DNA of 64,000 nucleotides from Porphyromonas asaccharolytica DSM 20707 (GTDB taxonomy: Bacteria > Bacteroidota > Bacteroidia > Bacteroidales > Porphyromonadaceae), in the NCBI RefSeq assembly GCF_000212375.1, contig NC_015501.1:186001-250000 (forward strand). The letters are read 5' to 3'. Below the pieces are notes generated by a model. It ran no database searches. It was not told the origin of the DNA and worked only from the letters and a program-made list of their open reading frames with translations. The translations under genes were made by a program, and so were the position numbers. The number at the start of each line of letters is the position of its first letter. Position 1 is the first letter of the stretch. This document shows positions 10,398 through 19,544 of the stretch, in pieces.

Positions 10398-10479
10398 TGT
10401 AGGGGCGTACCTGCGTGTCCGCCCATATGGCATACAACGCTCTGACGAGAACGGGCGGACACATAGGTCCGCCCCTACA
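10398..10479. repeat. 82-bp GC-rich palindromic repeat, copy 1
   Basis: An 82-bp imperfect palindrome. The left arm begins TGTAGGGGCG and contains GTGTCCGCCC; the right arm contains GGGCGGACAC and ends GGTCCGCCCCTACA. A second copy of identical length is at 34071-34152, and both are preceded by GATGTNGTTNGTG. It resembles REP-like or MITE-like intergenic hairpins. No coding capacity. Confidence 0.75.
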
Positions 10480-10548
10480 AAGGGCTACTCGTATCGCTGT
10501 GATACAGCGTTACTCAGAAGGCTCTATTTCGTCGCATGAAGCGAATCT

Positions 10549-10688
10549 TCACGTAGCTATTTCCGAATCGCCTACCGAGGAAATGAAAAATCCCTACGTG
10601 GACGAGAAATGAAACTTCGGAGGAATCGTTTCGCCCCCACGTGAAGAATAAAAAATAGCCACGTGTGGATTCTCTATTTCCTCCGTGG
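10549..10688 (-). repeat. Phased CCACGTGG array A (degenerate, 3+1+3)
   Basis: Units start at 10549 (TCACGTAG), about 10571 (CCTACCGAGG, decayed), 10594 (CTACGTGG), one core unit at 10607-10627 (minus orientation), then 10637 (CCACGTGA), 10659 (CCACGTGT) and 10681 (CTCCGTGG). The 22-bp pitch survives although most palindromes are mutated, and one of the usual two core units is absent. It lies between the nqr promoter and the susD terminator. Apparent ORFs across it are by-products of the repeat. Confidence 0.8.
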
Positions 10689-10708
10689 CTGCGACGAAAA
10701 GACAAGAA

Positions 10709-10745
10709 GCCCCCGAGATAATCCACATGGATCTATCTCGAGGGC
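10709..10745 (-). terminator. Terminator of the susC-susD operon
   Basis: GCCCCCGAGATA pairs with TATCTCGAGGGC (one mismatch in 12 bp). On the minus strand it is followed by TTCTTGTCTTTTC. It lies about 95 bp beyond the susD stop. Confidence 0.75.
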
Positions 10746-10840
10746 TCTCTTTATTGTTTAGGATCTCTTGCGACGCTCTGTCCTGTCTGCTAGTTATGAC
10801 TAGCGATGGGCAGCGTGTCTCCGAGTTTTCTTCCTATTGA

Positions 10841-12499
10841 TTACCAGTTAGCGATAAGCTCCTTATTGGCGAAGCGATCCTGGAGTGGGAACTCCCAGAT
10901 AAACATCTTGTCCGTGTGAGACTTGTGCATATCCAGGCTCTTCTCGTGGAGAGCACCAGGCTTACCAGCTAGAGCTGGCTGTGCGGGCTTGCCCTTACGA
11001 TCGAGGTCTACCTGCCAGCGCTTGAGATCGGTCATACGGGTTCCCATACCGACCATCTCACGTGTACGCTCATTCATGACAGCCTGCTTGATTTGATCTG
11101 GTGTCGTAGCCTTGAGCTCATCACCTAGACCACGAGCCATACGGAAGTCCTGTAGGGTAGCCTTAGCACCAGCTACATCACCACTCCAAGCCTCAGCCTC
11201 AGCCTTGATGAGCCAAGCCTCTGCTATATCAAAGAGGTGTGTCGTATGAGCATAGCTAAAGAGCTTCTTCGCACGATCCTGATCCAGGTCTGGATTGCCT
11301 CTGAACTTAGAGACAATTATACCAGCAAGATCTTTGGTATCGTAAACGAACACAGCAACTCCGTTAGGACCTGAATTGCTAGAGCCCTCGAACCAGTTCG
11401 TATAGCGCCAGTCCTTACCTTCCTGAGATACATTTGTATCAATAGGCTTGTTGTATAGATCTAGTAGATACTGAGATGGTAGCCATACAGGTACTGCTAG
11501 CTCTACATCACTACCGTCGCTAAGAGCTCCCTTGAGGAAGCGGATACCATGTAGGGCACCACCGACACGACCTACCTTCTTATTAGCGTAAGTCTTGATC
11601 ATGATCTCCGTAGAGGTCTCGTACTTCCAGAGGTTCTGAAGAGCTGTCTTATCCTTAGGATTGTCCTGAGGAGCGACACCCTGTGTAGAGAGTGGGTAGT
11701 TCTCAATGAACTTCTCAACCTCTGCGATAGCCTCTGCATATTTGTGCATCTCAAGGAATATGCGAGCGCGTATAGCGTAAGCATAGTCATCAACGAGATA
11801 GCAGGGGATGCCATCCATCAGCAGATCGTTGTAGGCAGCCTTGGTAGGAAGCACCTTAGCAGCCTCAGCTAGCTCATTAAGACACCACTCGTAGACCTCC
11901 TTCTGAGTCGAACGCGCCTTAGGCGTATCCTTAAAGAGAGGATCATACTTCTTCATCATGACGATACCTAGATCGCCACCATCGTTGGCGTCATTGTAGC
12001 GCTTAGAGAAGCGGGTCATCAGACGATAGTGAGCCAACGCACGGAAGGTGCGAGCCTCTGCTATATAGATCTCGATGTTTAGCTTATCTTGATCTGATAG
12101 ATTCTTCGTGAGCTCCTCGTTTGCCTTAAACTCTTCAGCACGCATGATGAAGTAGTTGGCATCCTTGATGAGTGAGCAGTAAGAACCGTAGTAAGCAGCG
12201 ACCTCATCAGCATTGCGTAGTAGCTGCTCGTCCCAGTCGTAGAACTTACCATTGGCACCATTGTCACGGAAGTTGACGACATTGTAGAGATCAGCCTGAT
12301 AGTCACCGATGACCAGATTTCCTGGAGCCTCAGATCCTCTGACTGTCTCAAACATGGCCTCACGTGTCCACTTGACATCTTGCATCGTCTTGAACTCGAC
12401 CTGGGCCTTATTGCCCTCGGGGATATACTCTACTTTACAAGCAGCGAGAGCAAGTAGCGATACAAGCAAGAGACCTAGGGTCTTGATATGTTGTTTCAT
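10841..12499 (-). CDS. RagB/SusD-like nutrient-binding lipoprotein
   Basis: Outer-membrane surface lipoprotein of the SusD/RagB family, which captures a nutrient and hands it to its SusC partner. 552 aa. The signal peptide ends in the lipobox LAAC (Cys about residue 21). Family features include the helical TPR-like region with YIAEARTFRALAHYRLMTRF (about residues 146-165) and the C-terminal MNERTREMVGMGTRMTDLKRW region (seen in pieces near residues 475-495). The gene follows susC by 39 bp in one operon and ends at a strong terminator. No glycosidase, sulfatase or peptidase gene is linked, so the ligand cannot be guessed; in Porphyromonas such pairs may import peptides (RagAB) rather than glycans. 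Confidence 0.93.
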   Translation of the reverse strand: MKQHIKTLGLLLVSLLALAACKVEYIPEGNKAQVEFKTMQDVKWTREAMFETVRGSEAPGNLVIGDYQADLYNVVNFRDNGANGKFYDWDEQLLRNADEVAAYYGSYCSLIKDANYFIMRAEEFKANEELTKNLSDQDKLNIEIYIAEARTFRALAHYRLMTRFSKRYNDANDGGDLGIVMMKKYDPLFKDTPKARSTQKEVYEWCLNELAEAAKVLPTKAAYNDLLMDGIPCYLVDDYAYAIRARIFLEMHKYAEAIAEVEKFIENYPLSTQGVAPQDNPKDKTALQNLWKYETSTEIMIKTYANKKVGRVGGALHGIRFLKGALSDGSDVELAVPVWLPSQYLLDLYNKPIDTNVSQEGKDWRYTNWFEGSSNSGPNGVAVFVYDTKDLAGIIVSKFRGNPDLDQDRAKKLFSYAHTTHLFDIAEAWLIKAEAEAWSGDVAGAKATLQDFRMARGLGDELKATTPDQIKQAVMNERTREMVGMGTRMTDLKRWQVDLDRKGKPAQPALAGKPGALHEKSLDMHKSHTDKMFIWEFPLQDRFANKELIANW

Positions 12500-12538
12500 A
12501 CTATATTTTCTATTATAAGGTGATTGAATAGTCCTCGC

Positions 12539-15500
12539 TTAGAATGTGATCTGAAGACCTCCTACATACTGGCGGGTGTTAGGATAGCTATTCATAGCCA
12601 TATTGAGACCAGCCTCTGGGTCAAATCCACTAAACTTAGTAAAGGTGAGTAGGTTACGTCCAGTTACATAGACACGAACACCTGAGATGACACCGATCTT
12701 CTCAAACCATGCGCTAGGCAGTGCGTAAGAGAGACGTACGTTCTTCAAGCGAAGGAATGAAGCATTCTCCAGAAGGCGAGAGTCGAAAGCGATCTGCTCA
12801 CCGAACTTAGGAACGTCTGTATTCGTATTCTCTGGGGTCCAAGCGTCGAGGACCTTGCGGTTCTTGTTATTGTCTAGGAAGTCGCGGCTCACGTTCTCTG
12901 TGAAGTAGCGGTCATTATTCATAATCCACTTACCTACGTTAAATGCCCAGTCGATATCGAGTGCTAGACCCTTCCAGCTGGCGCCCATAGAGAAACCGCC
13001 ATTGAATGGAGCACGGAGCTTCTTGCCAGAAGCACGAAGGAGCTTGTCCTCCTCATAGTTCTCTGTGACACGATCCTCTGAGATGTTACCATTCTCATCG
13101 GGTACATACCAGCGCTGCTTACCAGTCTCGGGGTTGACACCAGCATACTCAGCAACGAGGAACTGCTCAGCCTCACCAGTCTTATAGATCAGTCCATAGC
13201 TCGGCATCTTGTACTCCTTTAGGTCATAGAATAGCTTGGTGATCTTCTCGTGGTTGTAGTTGAGTACGGCAGATGCGTATACGTTCCAATCACGTGTACG
13301 AACGATGTCGTAGCTAACCGTCAGGTCAATACCCGTATTGGTCATCGAGCCTACGTTCTCATAGCGAGAAGCAAAGCCAGAGATGTAAGGTAGAGGTACT
13401 GACATAAGCATGTCGTCCGTGATACGGTGATAAACGTTTGTCACCGTGTGCAGGCGATTATCGAAGGCATCGAAGTCTACACCCACGTTGAGGTTAGACT
13501 GCTTCTCCCAACCGAGGTTAGGATTACCAATCGAAGCTGCATAGAGACCAAAGATACCACTATAGTTCACACGACCGAGGTGTGGGTAGAATGCTAGCGT
13601 AGGGATAGAAGAGTTACCCGTCGTACCCCAGCTGGCACGTAGACGTAGCGTGTTGAGCCACTTGACGTGCTCTAGATGTGCACGATAGATATCATAGGTA
13701 GCACCTACTGAGTAGAAGAGTGCTGTCTGATTCTCAGTACCGAATCGTGAAGAAGCATCACTACGTAGTGATAGATCTAGGTGTAGGTAGTTGTCAAAAG
13801 AGTAGTTGACACGACCGAAGAAAGAGAGGTAGTTGTAACCACCCTTAGCTTGATCAGGTAGCTCCAGATCCTCAGGCTGTGTACTACCAGAACCGAGGAG
13901 CATAAACTCTGGGTGCTCTAGACCGTTAGCGTAAGCAGCGATCATGTCTGAGCGGTTCTGTACCCACTCCTGACCGAGTAGGAAGGTGAGCTTGTGCTTG
14001 TCAGCAAAAGAGGTGCGGTACTCAGCTGTGTTGGTCCAAGTGAAGAGACCTGTGAGACCACGACGCTCGCTTCTCCAACCACGCGGATCGGTTCTCCAAT
14101 AAGCACCTGGCAAGAAATATCTAGAAGAGGTGCTGTGCGTCAGGTCAAGACCAGCTTGCGTCTTGATGATCAGACCCTGGATAGGCGTTAGCTCAGCATA
14201 ACCTGCGATATTTGCCTGATAGCCGTTAGCGAAGCTGTTGAGATACTTATCTCTAACATCCTGGAAGACAGACGCATTTCCAACCTGAGTTAGGTACCAA
14301 TAGCGACGTAGCTCACCGTTTGCATCATAAGGTGTGAAGTAGCGAGGCTGAACGAGAGCTCCAAACGGACCCTCATTGACATAAGACTCGCCCTCGAAGC
14401 TAGAGACATACTGTGTCGTATAAGCACCGAAGAGGTTAGCACCGACCTTGAGCCAGTCCTTGACCTTTGAATCAACACTTACACGACCATTGTAGCGTGT
14501 GAAGCTGTTGCGGCCACGAGTCAGACCCTCCTGTGAGAGTGTACCCATAGAGATGTAGTACTGTGTACGATTGCTACCACCGCTGAAAGAGAGGTCTGCA
14601 TTGTACGTAGGAGCCTTGCGTCCCATGAGGAACTTAAGCCAGTCGAAGTTGTAATCTGCAGGATTATAGTCATCCACATCAAAGAGTGGGTTGAATGGCC
14701 ATGCCTCTTTTTCGTTCTCGGCCTTAGCATTCTCGCTAAGCTTCTTGAGGAGGTCTTTCTTGTCCTTAGCCTTTAGGTATCCATGATCAGCCTGATAGTC
14801 TAGTAGCTCATCACCGGTCATCATGTCTTCGTAAGGCTTTCTATTGATGAACTGAGAGATACCATACTGTGCATTGACAGTGATATGTCCGAAGCCCTCC
14901 TCAGAGCGCTTACCCTTCTTGGTTGTGATGACGATAACACCATTAGCTGCTCGCGCACCGTAGATAGATGTTGACGAAGCGTCCATAAGGGTAGTCAAGC
15001 TCTCGATATCGTTGGAGTTCATAGCCATAACGGTAGCTAGGTCGGTCTGCATACCATCTACGATGTAGAGAGGAGTAGAGCCAGCCGTCAGAGAGCCGCG
15101 ACCGTGGATCTGTACATTAGCCACAGCATTGGGGTCTCCAGAGGTTGTCAAGACGCTCATACCAGCGACCTTACCTTGTAGTGCGTCCATCACGTTAGCT
15201 ACAGGCTTCTCAGCGATCTGCTCACCAGATACACGAGCCATAGAGCCTGAGATCGTGCTGAGCTTCTGTCCTGAACCGTAACCTACTACGACGACCTGGT
15301 CTAGGGTCTGATCGTCGGTCGTCATGACGACGTTCATCACCTTAGTGATGGGTACAGTAATCGTCTTAAGACCTACGTAGGAGAAGGTCAGCTTCTTAGC
15401 AGAGGCAGGTACACTGAGTGTAAACTTACCATCTACGTCTGTCGTGGTACCGATAGAGGTGTTGCCCTCTACAACCACGTTCGCAAACATCACCGGCTCT

Positions 15501-15604
15501 TTACCCTCTCCCGAGGTTACAGTACCTGTGATGGTCCTATTCTGCGCTACAGCCCATCCTATGCTGGCCGTTAGCATCAGAAAGAATAGAGCCAATCTTT
15601 TCAT
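12539..15604 (-). CDS. SusC/RagA-type TonB-dependent outer membrane transporter
   Basis: A 1021-aa TonB-linked importer. In order: signal peptide (residues 1-20), a carboxypeptidase-regulatory-like domain (ITGTVTSGEGKEPVMFANV to about residue 90), a plug with VVVGYGSGQK and the conserved DALQGKVAGM and GRGSL motifs (about 105-225), then a 22-strand-type beta-barrel ending in the terminal aromatic QITF. It works with the SusD-like lipoprotein encoded downstream. The TonB, ExbB and ExbD energy-coupling genes are not in the window. A promoter box about 210 bp upstream implies a long untranslated leader with two small hairpins. Confidence 0.95.
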   Translation of the reverse strand: MKRLALFFLMLTASIGWAVAQNRTITGTVTSGEGKEPVMFANVVVEGNTSIGTTTDVDGKFTLSVPASAKKLTFSYVGLKTITVPITKVMNVVMTTDDQTLDQVVVVGYGSGQKLSTISGSMARVSGEQIAEKPVANVMDALQGKVAGMSVLTTSGDPNAVANVQIHGRGSLTAGSTPLYIVDGMQTDLATVMAMNSNDIESLTTLMDASSTSIYGARAANGVIVITTKKGKRSEEGFGHITVNAQYGISQFINRKPYEDMMTGDELLDYQADHGYLKAKDKKDLLKKLSENAKAENEKEAWPFNPLFDVDDYNPADYNFDWLKFLMGRKAPTYNADLSFSGGSNRTQYYISMGTLSQEGLTRGRNSFTRYNGRVSVDSKVKDWLKVGANLFGAYTTQYVSSFEGESYVNEGPFGALVQPRYFTPYDANGELRRYWYLTQVGNASVFQDVRDKYLNSFANGYQANIAGYAELTPIQGLIIKTQAGLDLTHSTSSRYFLPGAYWRTDPRGWRSERRGLTGLFTWTNTAEYRTSFADKHKLTFLLGQEWVQNRSDMIAAYANGLEHPEFMLLGSGSTQPEDLELPDQAKGGYNYLSFFGRVNYSFDNYLHLDLSLRSDASSRFGTENQTALFYSVGATYDIYRAHLEHVKWLNTLRLRASWGTTGNSSIPTLAFYPHLGRVNYSGIFGLYAASIGNPNLGWEKQSNLNVGVDFDAFDNRLHTVTNVYHRITDDMLMSVPLPYISGFASRYENVGSMTNTGIDLTVSYDIVRTRDWNVYASAVLNYNHEKITKLFYDLKEYKMPSYGLIYKTGEAEQFLVAEYAGVNPETGKQRWYVPDENGNISEDRVTENYEEDKLLRASGKKLRAPFNGGFSMGASWKGLALDIDWAFNVGKWIMNNDRYFTENVSRDFLDNNKNRKVLDAWTPENTNTDVPKFGEQIAFDSRLLENASFLRLKNVRLSYALPSAWFEKIGVISGVRVYVTGRNLLTFTKFSGFDPEAGLNMAMNSYPNTRQYVGGLQITF

Positions 15605-15811
15605 AAAACTCTTCTTTAGCGTTAGTTATACATTGATAGTTTGAATAGTCATATCCACCCGCCACGTCACGCTAGCAACGATGGCGGTGTGTCTCTGACA
15701 TAACCTAATAGCAACTAATAGAAACCCTTCTGAGGCTTTAGTCTATGCAGGCACCACCCTGCACAGAGCCCTAAATATTATCGAAGGGAGTCTACCTTAA
15801 CCTTTCGGAAA

Positions 15812-15819
15812 CAAAGGTA
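15812..15819 (-). promoter_or_regulatory. -7 box and long leader of susC
   Basis: On the minus strand this reads TACCTTTG, a perfect -7 element, placing the start site near 15805 and leaving a leader of about 200 nt before the susC ATG at 15604. The leader can form TGCAGG/CCTGCA and ACCGCCA/TGGCGGGT stems. No peptide or known riboswitch is recognised in it. Confidence 0.6.
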
Positions 15820-15887
15820 GTACAAAAAAGCGTGGAAAGCAAATCTAGAGAGCCCCCTAGAGGCATCAAATCTCACGAGTAACGACG

Positions 15888-16125
15888 AATTCTTATTTTG
15901 AGGTGCTGGGAAAACTTTAGGATGACGTATTCTAATCCTCTGAGACTATAAAACAGAATATCCACGTGGAGATTTTCGATTTTCCACGTGGATATTTTTC
16001 ATTCTCCACGTAGGGACGAAACGATTCCTCCGAAGTTTCATTTGATTCCTCCGAAGTTTCATTTCATATCCACGTGGAGATTTTTTATTCTCCACGTGGA
16101 GATTTGAGAATTTCCACGTGGGGAT
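15888..16125 (+). repeat. Phased CCACGTGG array B with conserved leader (3+2+3)
   Basis: A leader of about 73 bp (AATTCTTATTTTGAGGTGCT onward) nearly identical to the one at 47404 is followed by palindromes starting at 15962, 15984 and 16006, two tandem 21-bp core units (16023-16043, 16044-16064, containing TTCCTCCGAAGTTTC), and palindromes at 16070, 16092 and 16114. Pitch is exactly 22 bp within each group, and 64 bp separates the third and fourth palindromes. The left terminal repeat is eroded and the right one is absent; the right side abuts a heptad tract. Confidence 0.9.
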
Positions 16126-16127
16126 CG

Positions 16128-16155
16128 GATTAGAGGTTAGAGGTTAGAAGTTAGA
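16128..16155 (-). repeat. Heptad tandem repeat, 4 units
   Basis: Plus-strand units GATTAGA, GGTTAGA, GGTTAGA, AGTTAGA, i.e. CTCTAAY-type heptads read on the minus strand, directly after array B. The rest of the gap to 16336 has decayed repeat sequence (GTGTAGGGTCGC) and no gene. Confidence 0.75.
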
Positions 16156-16336
16156 GACGAGTAGTGATGTGTAGGGTCGCACTCGCACTAGACACTCACC
16201 CATACGTCTCTACCGATCGCTACTCGTAGGCATTGCAAGGTCCTTATATAAGCAAGCGGTAGTGCTGAGGAGTCTCGGCACTACCGCTATGCAACTTTTT
16301 TAGCCTAGGTAAAACTAGCGACTAAAGTATAAAACG

Positions 16337-19213
16337 CTACTTGACTAGTCTCTGTGTCTTCACACCGTCAGCTGTACGGATCATAGCGACATACTGACCA
16401 GCTGGCAGAGAGGCTACATCCATCGACATCAGCTGAGCTCCCGCAAAGGCTGCTACCTGGACGCCCTCCATGCTGTATAGCTCGACAGCCTCTACGTCAG
16501 TAGCATCTGTGAGCTGTAGCTGTGTGGTGAAGTGTGCCGGATAGAGGTTCACCTCTGAAGCAGCTACACGGATGGGCTCGTTAGGACGTAGCTCACCTGG
16601 ATAGTCATAGACGACCTCTACGTAGTAGTTATCAGAGGTCTTACCCTCAGCATCATCGTACACGAATGTGTCTGAAGGTAGCTCAGCGACCTTCTGTCCG
16701 TTGCGGTATACGACATAGCTCTTGATCTCGGGGAAAGGTACAGGCAGCTCACCACGTGTGTAGTAGTCGTTGGTTACGCCTGGCTGCTTCTTAGGATTGT
16801 CAGAGATGACCAGCTCTAGGGCTTGGTACGCCATACGATTCTTGCTATAAGGCTCTGGCCAGAGAGTAAACTTGCGAATGTTGTAGTCGTCCTTGAGGTC
16901 TAGAGCTAGCTTGCAGCCGTCATAGTTTACGTTTTCATCTGTAGAGTTGGCATCTATATAGATGTCTCCCGTAATGTTGGATCCATCGAAGGCAAAGCCG
17001 ACATCTAGCAGGTGAGCATCGCTAATCTCGACAGGTCTCGAGAGTTGGTAGGAGATGAACTCCTTCTTATCAGCGGTACCCTGAGGCACGATGAGACCAT
17101 AGTACTGTATAGGACGAGCATCGACTTTCTGTCGGATGAAGAAAGAGATGTTTTTCTCAGTATCGATAGAGCCGTTGGGCTTGTATGGGGTGTCCTGAGA
17201 GGGGATGAAGTTAATCTGGTGTATATAGAGCTTTCGACCGTTGAGTGGAGACTGACCTAGACGATAGCTGTCATACATGTAGATCCTATAGATGTCCTTC
17301 TTAGAGATGTTGTAGTATCTCAGGATATCATTCACGCCATTGGAGGCTTTGAGAGGAGCTATCTTGTCACGGTTCTTGATCTTGGATACGATCTGTGTAT
17401 TGTACGGCATCTGCCACTTTACCTTGGCACCCGTTTTGCCCTCAGAGACAGTCATCGGAGCTCTAGAGGCAAGCTGTCCGGTGTAAAGGGTGTAGTAAGC
17501 AGCAGGAGTCGTCACCTCCTGGCCATCAATCGTGTAGACAGCCTCGACGGAGTAAGAGACACGTCCCTTGCGCTTCATATCACCAGAGATTAGATCCTCA
17601 CGCGTCGTCTCTGCTTGGCTAGCTATGCGACGTCCATTACGATATAGATTATACTTAACCTCGTAGCCCTGTGGGTGCTGCGGTACTGGCTTCCAAGAGA
17701 TCTTGATCTTTGAAGCGTCTGTAGGCTCAACTTTTGCGATGATCGAAGGTACGACGGCTAGGGGCTGATAGTTCTGTTTCCAGGTACCCTTAACCTTTGT
17801 GGTGCCAGTGCTCTTGGGGTCGAGCCACTTAGCCATGTACCACGTCTCACCCTTAGACTTATACTTATCAAAGTGCGAGTTCAGACGTCCATAGACTCCA
17901 TCCATAGCGCAGGGAGTCACAGCTCCACCTGTTAGTGTACCGATCTGATTACCCTCAGCATTGAATAGAGGCGAGCCTGACGATCCGCCCTCGGTATTAC
18001 CCTTGGTGAATCGGAATCCAAAGTGATCATCAGCGCCACCACCGAGAGACCACGTGGTGATAGAGACACCACCGTCGAAGAGGGAGATCTTAGCAGCGTC
18101 ACCTGATGGGTGGTGTATGCTAGCCCCTCTAGGCCAAACCGTAGGAGCAGCATCCCAGCCTGAGTAGTAGACACGATAATCTAGAGGTATCTCTTTTTTG
18201 AGTTCGAGGAGGAGTCCGTCCGAATAGCCCTTCATCGGCAAGAACGACTTCATCTCGGCACCTACCATACTCACCTCTTGCATTGTAGCATAGTCACCAC
18301 TAGAGCAGCGAGGCTTCTCATAGTGGAAGGAGAAGATCCACTGGTTCAATTGTAGTGGTGAGACCTCAAACTTATCGGTTATGCTGGCACAGTGCGCTGC
18401 CGACATGACGTATGGCTTGAAGTCGCCAGCTACATTGTTCACAAGGTTACCTGAGCAAAAGCCGATACCTCTTCCACCGACCATCAGCATAGCCACGGAA
18501 CTGGCCTTCTGATCTTGGTAAGGGTCTCCCTCTGGGCAGTTTGCATTGATCTGACAATATTTAGCAAAGCCAGGGTCTGAAGTATCCTCGCTATTCATAT
18601 GGTGCTTGACACCAGGATCAGCCATCAGCACTGGGCGATAGAAGTATCCTACGCCCTGCACCTTGATCGAAGGCATCTCACCTGTGATGGGAGCCTCATA
18701 GTCGAGGATGAGTGTATTGCCTCTGATAGGCTCTGTAGCGAAGGCTCCATGCTCGGGGTGCGTAGCGTGGGTGTAGGCTCCTAGTACCTGCTTACCCTCA
18801 GGTGAGTAGATATAGAGCTTACCCCCCTCAGGGATGTAGAAGTCTTCGTAGTAGAGGTTAGTCCCTACAGGTGTGCCCTCGAGCTCTATCTCTAGGCGAT
18901 AGATGTTTCGTCCCTCGACGGTGCCTACCAGCTGAGCAGCCTCAGCAAAGTCGGCTTGATGCTCTATGACGCGCCCCACGGAGAGAGGCTTCGTCTGTAC
19001 AGTCTCCGTCCAAGACTCTTGAGATAGGTAGTCCGCTGGATTAAAGTCCAGACTCACGGTGCGAACGGCAGTAAGTGAGCGTAGCGAACCCTCCTGCATC
19101 ATGAGGGGTCTACCTCCGAAAGATTGTTGTCCGAAGGTCACGAGACCACCACACAGCAGGACGAAGGCTGCTGCGAGGAGTCGACTGACTTGGGATAAGC
19201 GTTGAACTGTCAT
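16337..19213 (-). CDS. Secreted trypsin-like (S1) protease with T9SS sorting domain
   Basis: Large exported serine protease, 958 aa, resembling lysyl-endopeptidase-like proteins of Bacteroidetes. Signal peptide in residues 1-29, then a propeptide-like region of about 200 aa. The catalytic domain shows His in MSAAHC (about residue 271), a probable Asp in YSDGLLLELK (about 333) and Ser in GGSSGSPLF (about 410). A fibronectin-like region follows (about 485-590), then a domain with jelly-roll-like strands. The last 75 residues (from about 882, ending LPAGQYVAMIRTADGVKTQRLVK in short strands) form a type A T9SS C-terminal domain, so export to the cell surface or medium is expected. It is monocistronic and divergent from rsmH. 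Specificity is not readable with confidence. Confidence 0.9.
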   Translation of the reverse strand: MTVQRLSQVSRLLAAAFVLLCGGLVTFGQQSFGGRPLMMQEGSLRSLTAVRTVSLDFNPADYLSQESWTETVQTKPLSVGRVIEHQADFAEAAQLVGTVEGRNIYRLEIELEGTPVGTNLYYEDFYIPEGGKLYIYSPEGKQVLGAYTHATHPEHGAFATEPIRGNTLILDYEAPITGEMPSIKVQGVGYFYRPVLMADPGVKHHMNSEDTSDPGFAKYCQINANCPEGDPYQDQKASSVAMLMVGGRGIGFCSGNLVNNVAGDFKPYVMSAAHCASITDKFEVSPLQLNQWIFSFHYEKPRCSSGDYATMQEVSMVGAEMKSFLPMKGYSDGLLLELKKEIPLDYRVYYSGWDAAPTVWPRGASIHHPSGDAAKISLFDGGVSITTWSLGGGADDHFGFRFTKGNTEGGSSGSPLFNAEGNQIGTLTGGAVTPCAMDGVYGRLNSHFDKYKSKGETWYMAKWLDPKSTGTTKVKGTWKQNYQPLAVVPSIIAKVEPTDASKIKISWKPVPQHPQGYEVKYNLYRNGRRIASQAETTREDLISGDMKRKGRVSYSVEAVYTIDGQEVTTPAAYYTLYTGQLASRAPMTVSEGKTGAKVKWQMPYNTQIVSKIKNRDKIAPLKASNGVNDILRYYNISKKDIYRIYMYDSYRLGQSPLNGRKLYIHQINFIPSQDTPYKPNGSIDTEKNISFFIRQKVDARPIQYYGLIVPQGTADKKEFISYQLSRPVEISDAHLLDVGFAFDGSNITGDIYIDANSTDENVNYDGCKLALDLKDDYNIRKFTLWPEPYSKNRMAYQALELVISDNPKKQPGVTNDYYTRGELPVPFPEIKSYVVYRNGQKVAELPSDTFVYDDAEGKTSDNYYVEVVYDYPGELRPNEPIRVAASEVNLYPAHFTTQLQLTDATDVEAVELYSMEGVQVAAFAGAQLMSMDVASLPAGQYVAMIRTADGVKTQRLVK

Positions 19214-19409
19214 ATTTTGGTTTGTATAGTATGGGTTAAAACGATTCGGGTCGCAAGTTACAACAAAAATCTGACTTAGCGAAAGAACCTCTCCTCTATG
19301 GGAGCAAGAGCGTAGTGGCTAACTAACTACTATCAAACATCTTACTACTCCACATCACACATTTAAGCCGAGAGAAGAGCCTAGTGACACGAGTAAATCT
19401 GCTCCTCCC

Positions 19410-19437
19410 CTCTAATCTCTAACCTCTAATCTCTAAT
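19410..19437 (+). repeat. Heptad tandem repeat, 4 units, before the rsmH promoter
   Basis: CTCTAAT, CTCTAAC, CTCTAAT, CTCTAAT in perfect 7-bp register, ending 5 bp before the promoter box TACCTTTG. The remainder of the 19214-19460 divergent gap shows no gene. Confidence 0.85.
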
Positions 19438-19442
19438 TTGAT

Positions 19443-19450
19443 TACCTTTG
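19443..19450 (+). promoter_or_regulatory. -7 box of the division/cell wall operon
   Basis: TACCTTTG followed by GCAG, the common Bacteroidetes form. A weaker second box, CATCTTTG, lies at 19482-19489. Both lie upstream of or at the GTG codon at 19461, which bears on the choice of rsmH start. Confidence 0.6.
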
Positions 19451-19544
19451 CAGTAGCTCTGTGAGTAATGCGATCGAATCATCTTTGCAGAAATCACACA
19501 GAGCTCTCTGTCAGACGTTTATCACACTATCACCTTTTCACTCC

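Noticed and set aside
18050-18062. CACGTGG inside the S1 protease gene, and CACGTGGA in rlmD at 59434
   Set aside because: Single coding occurrences without neighbours at 22 bp; not part of the array family.
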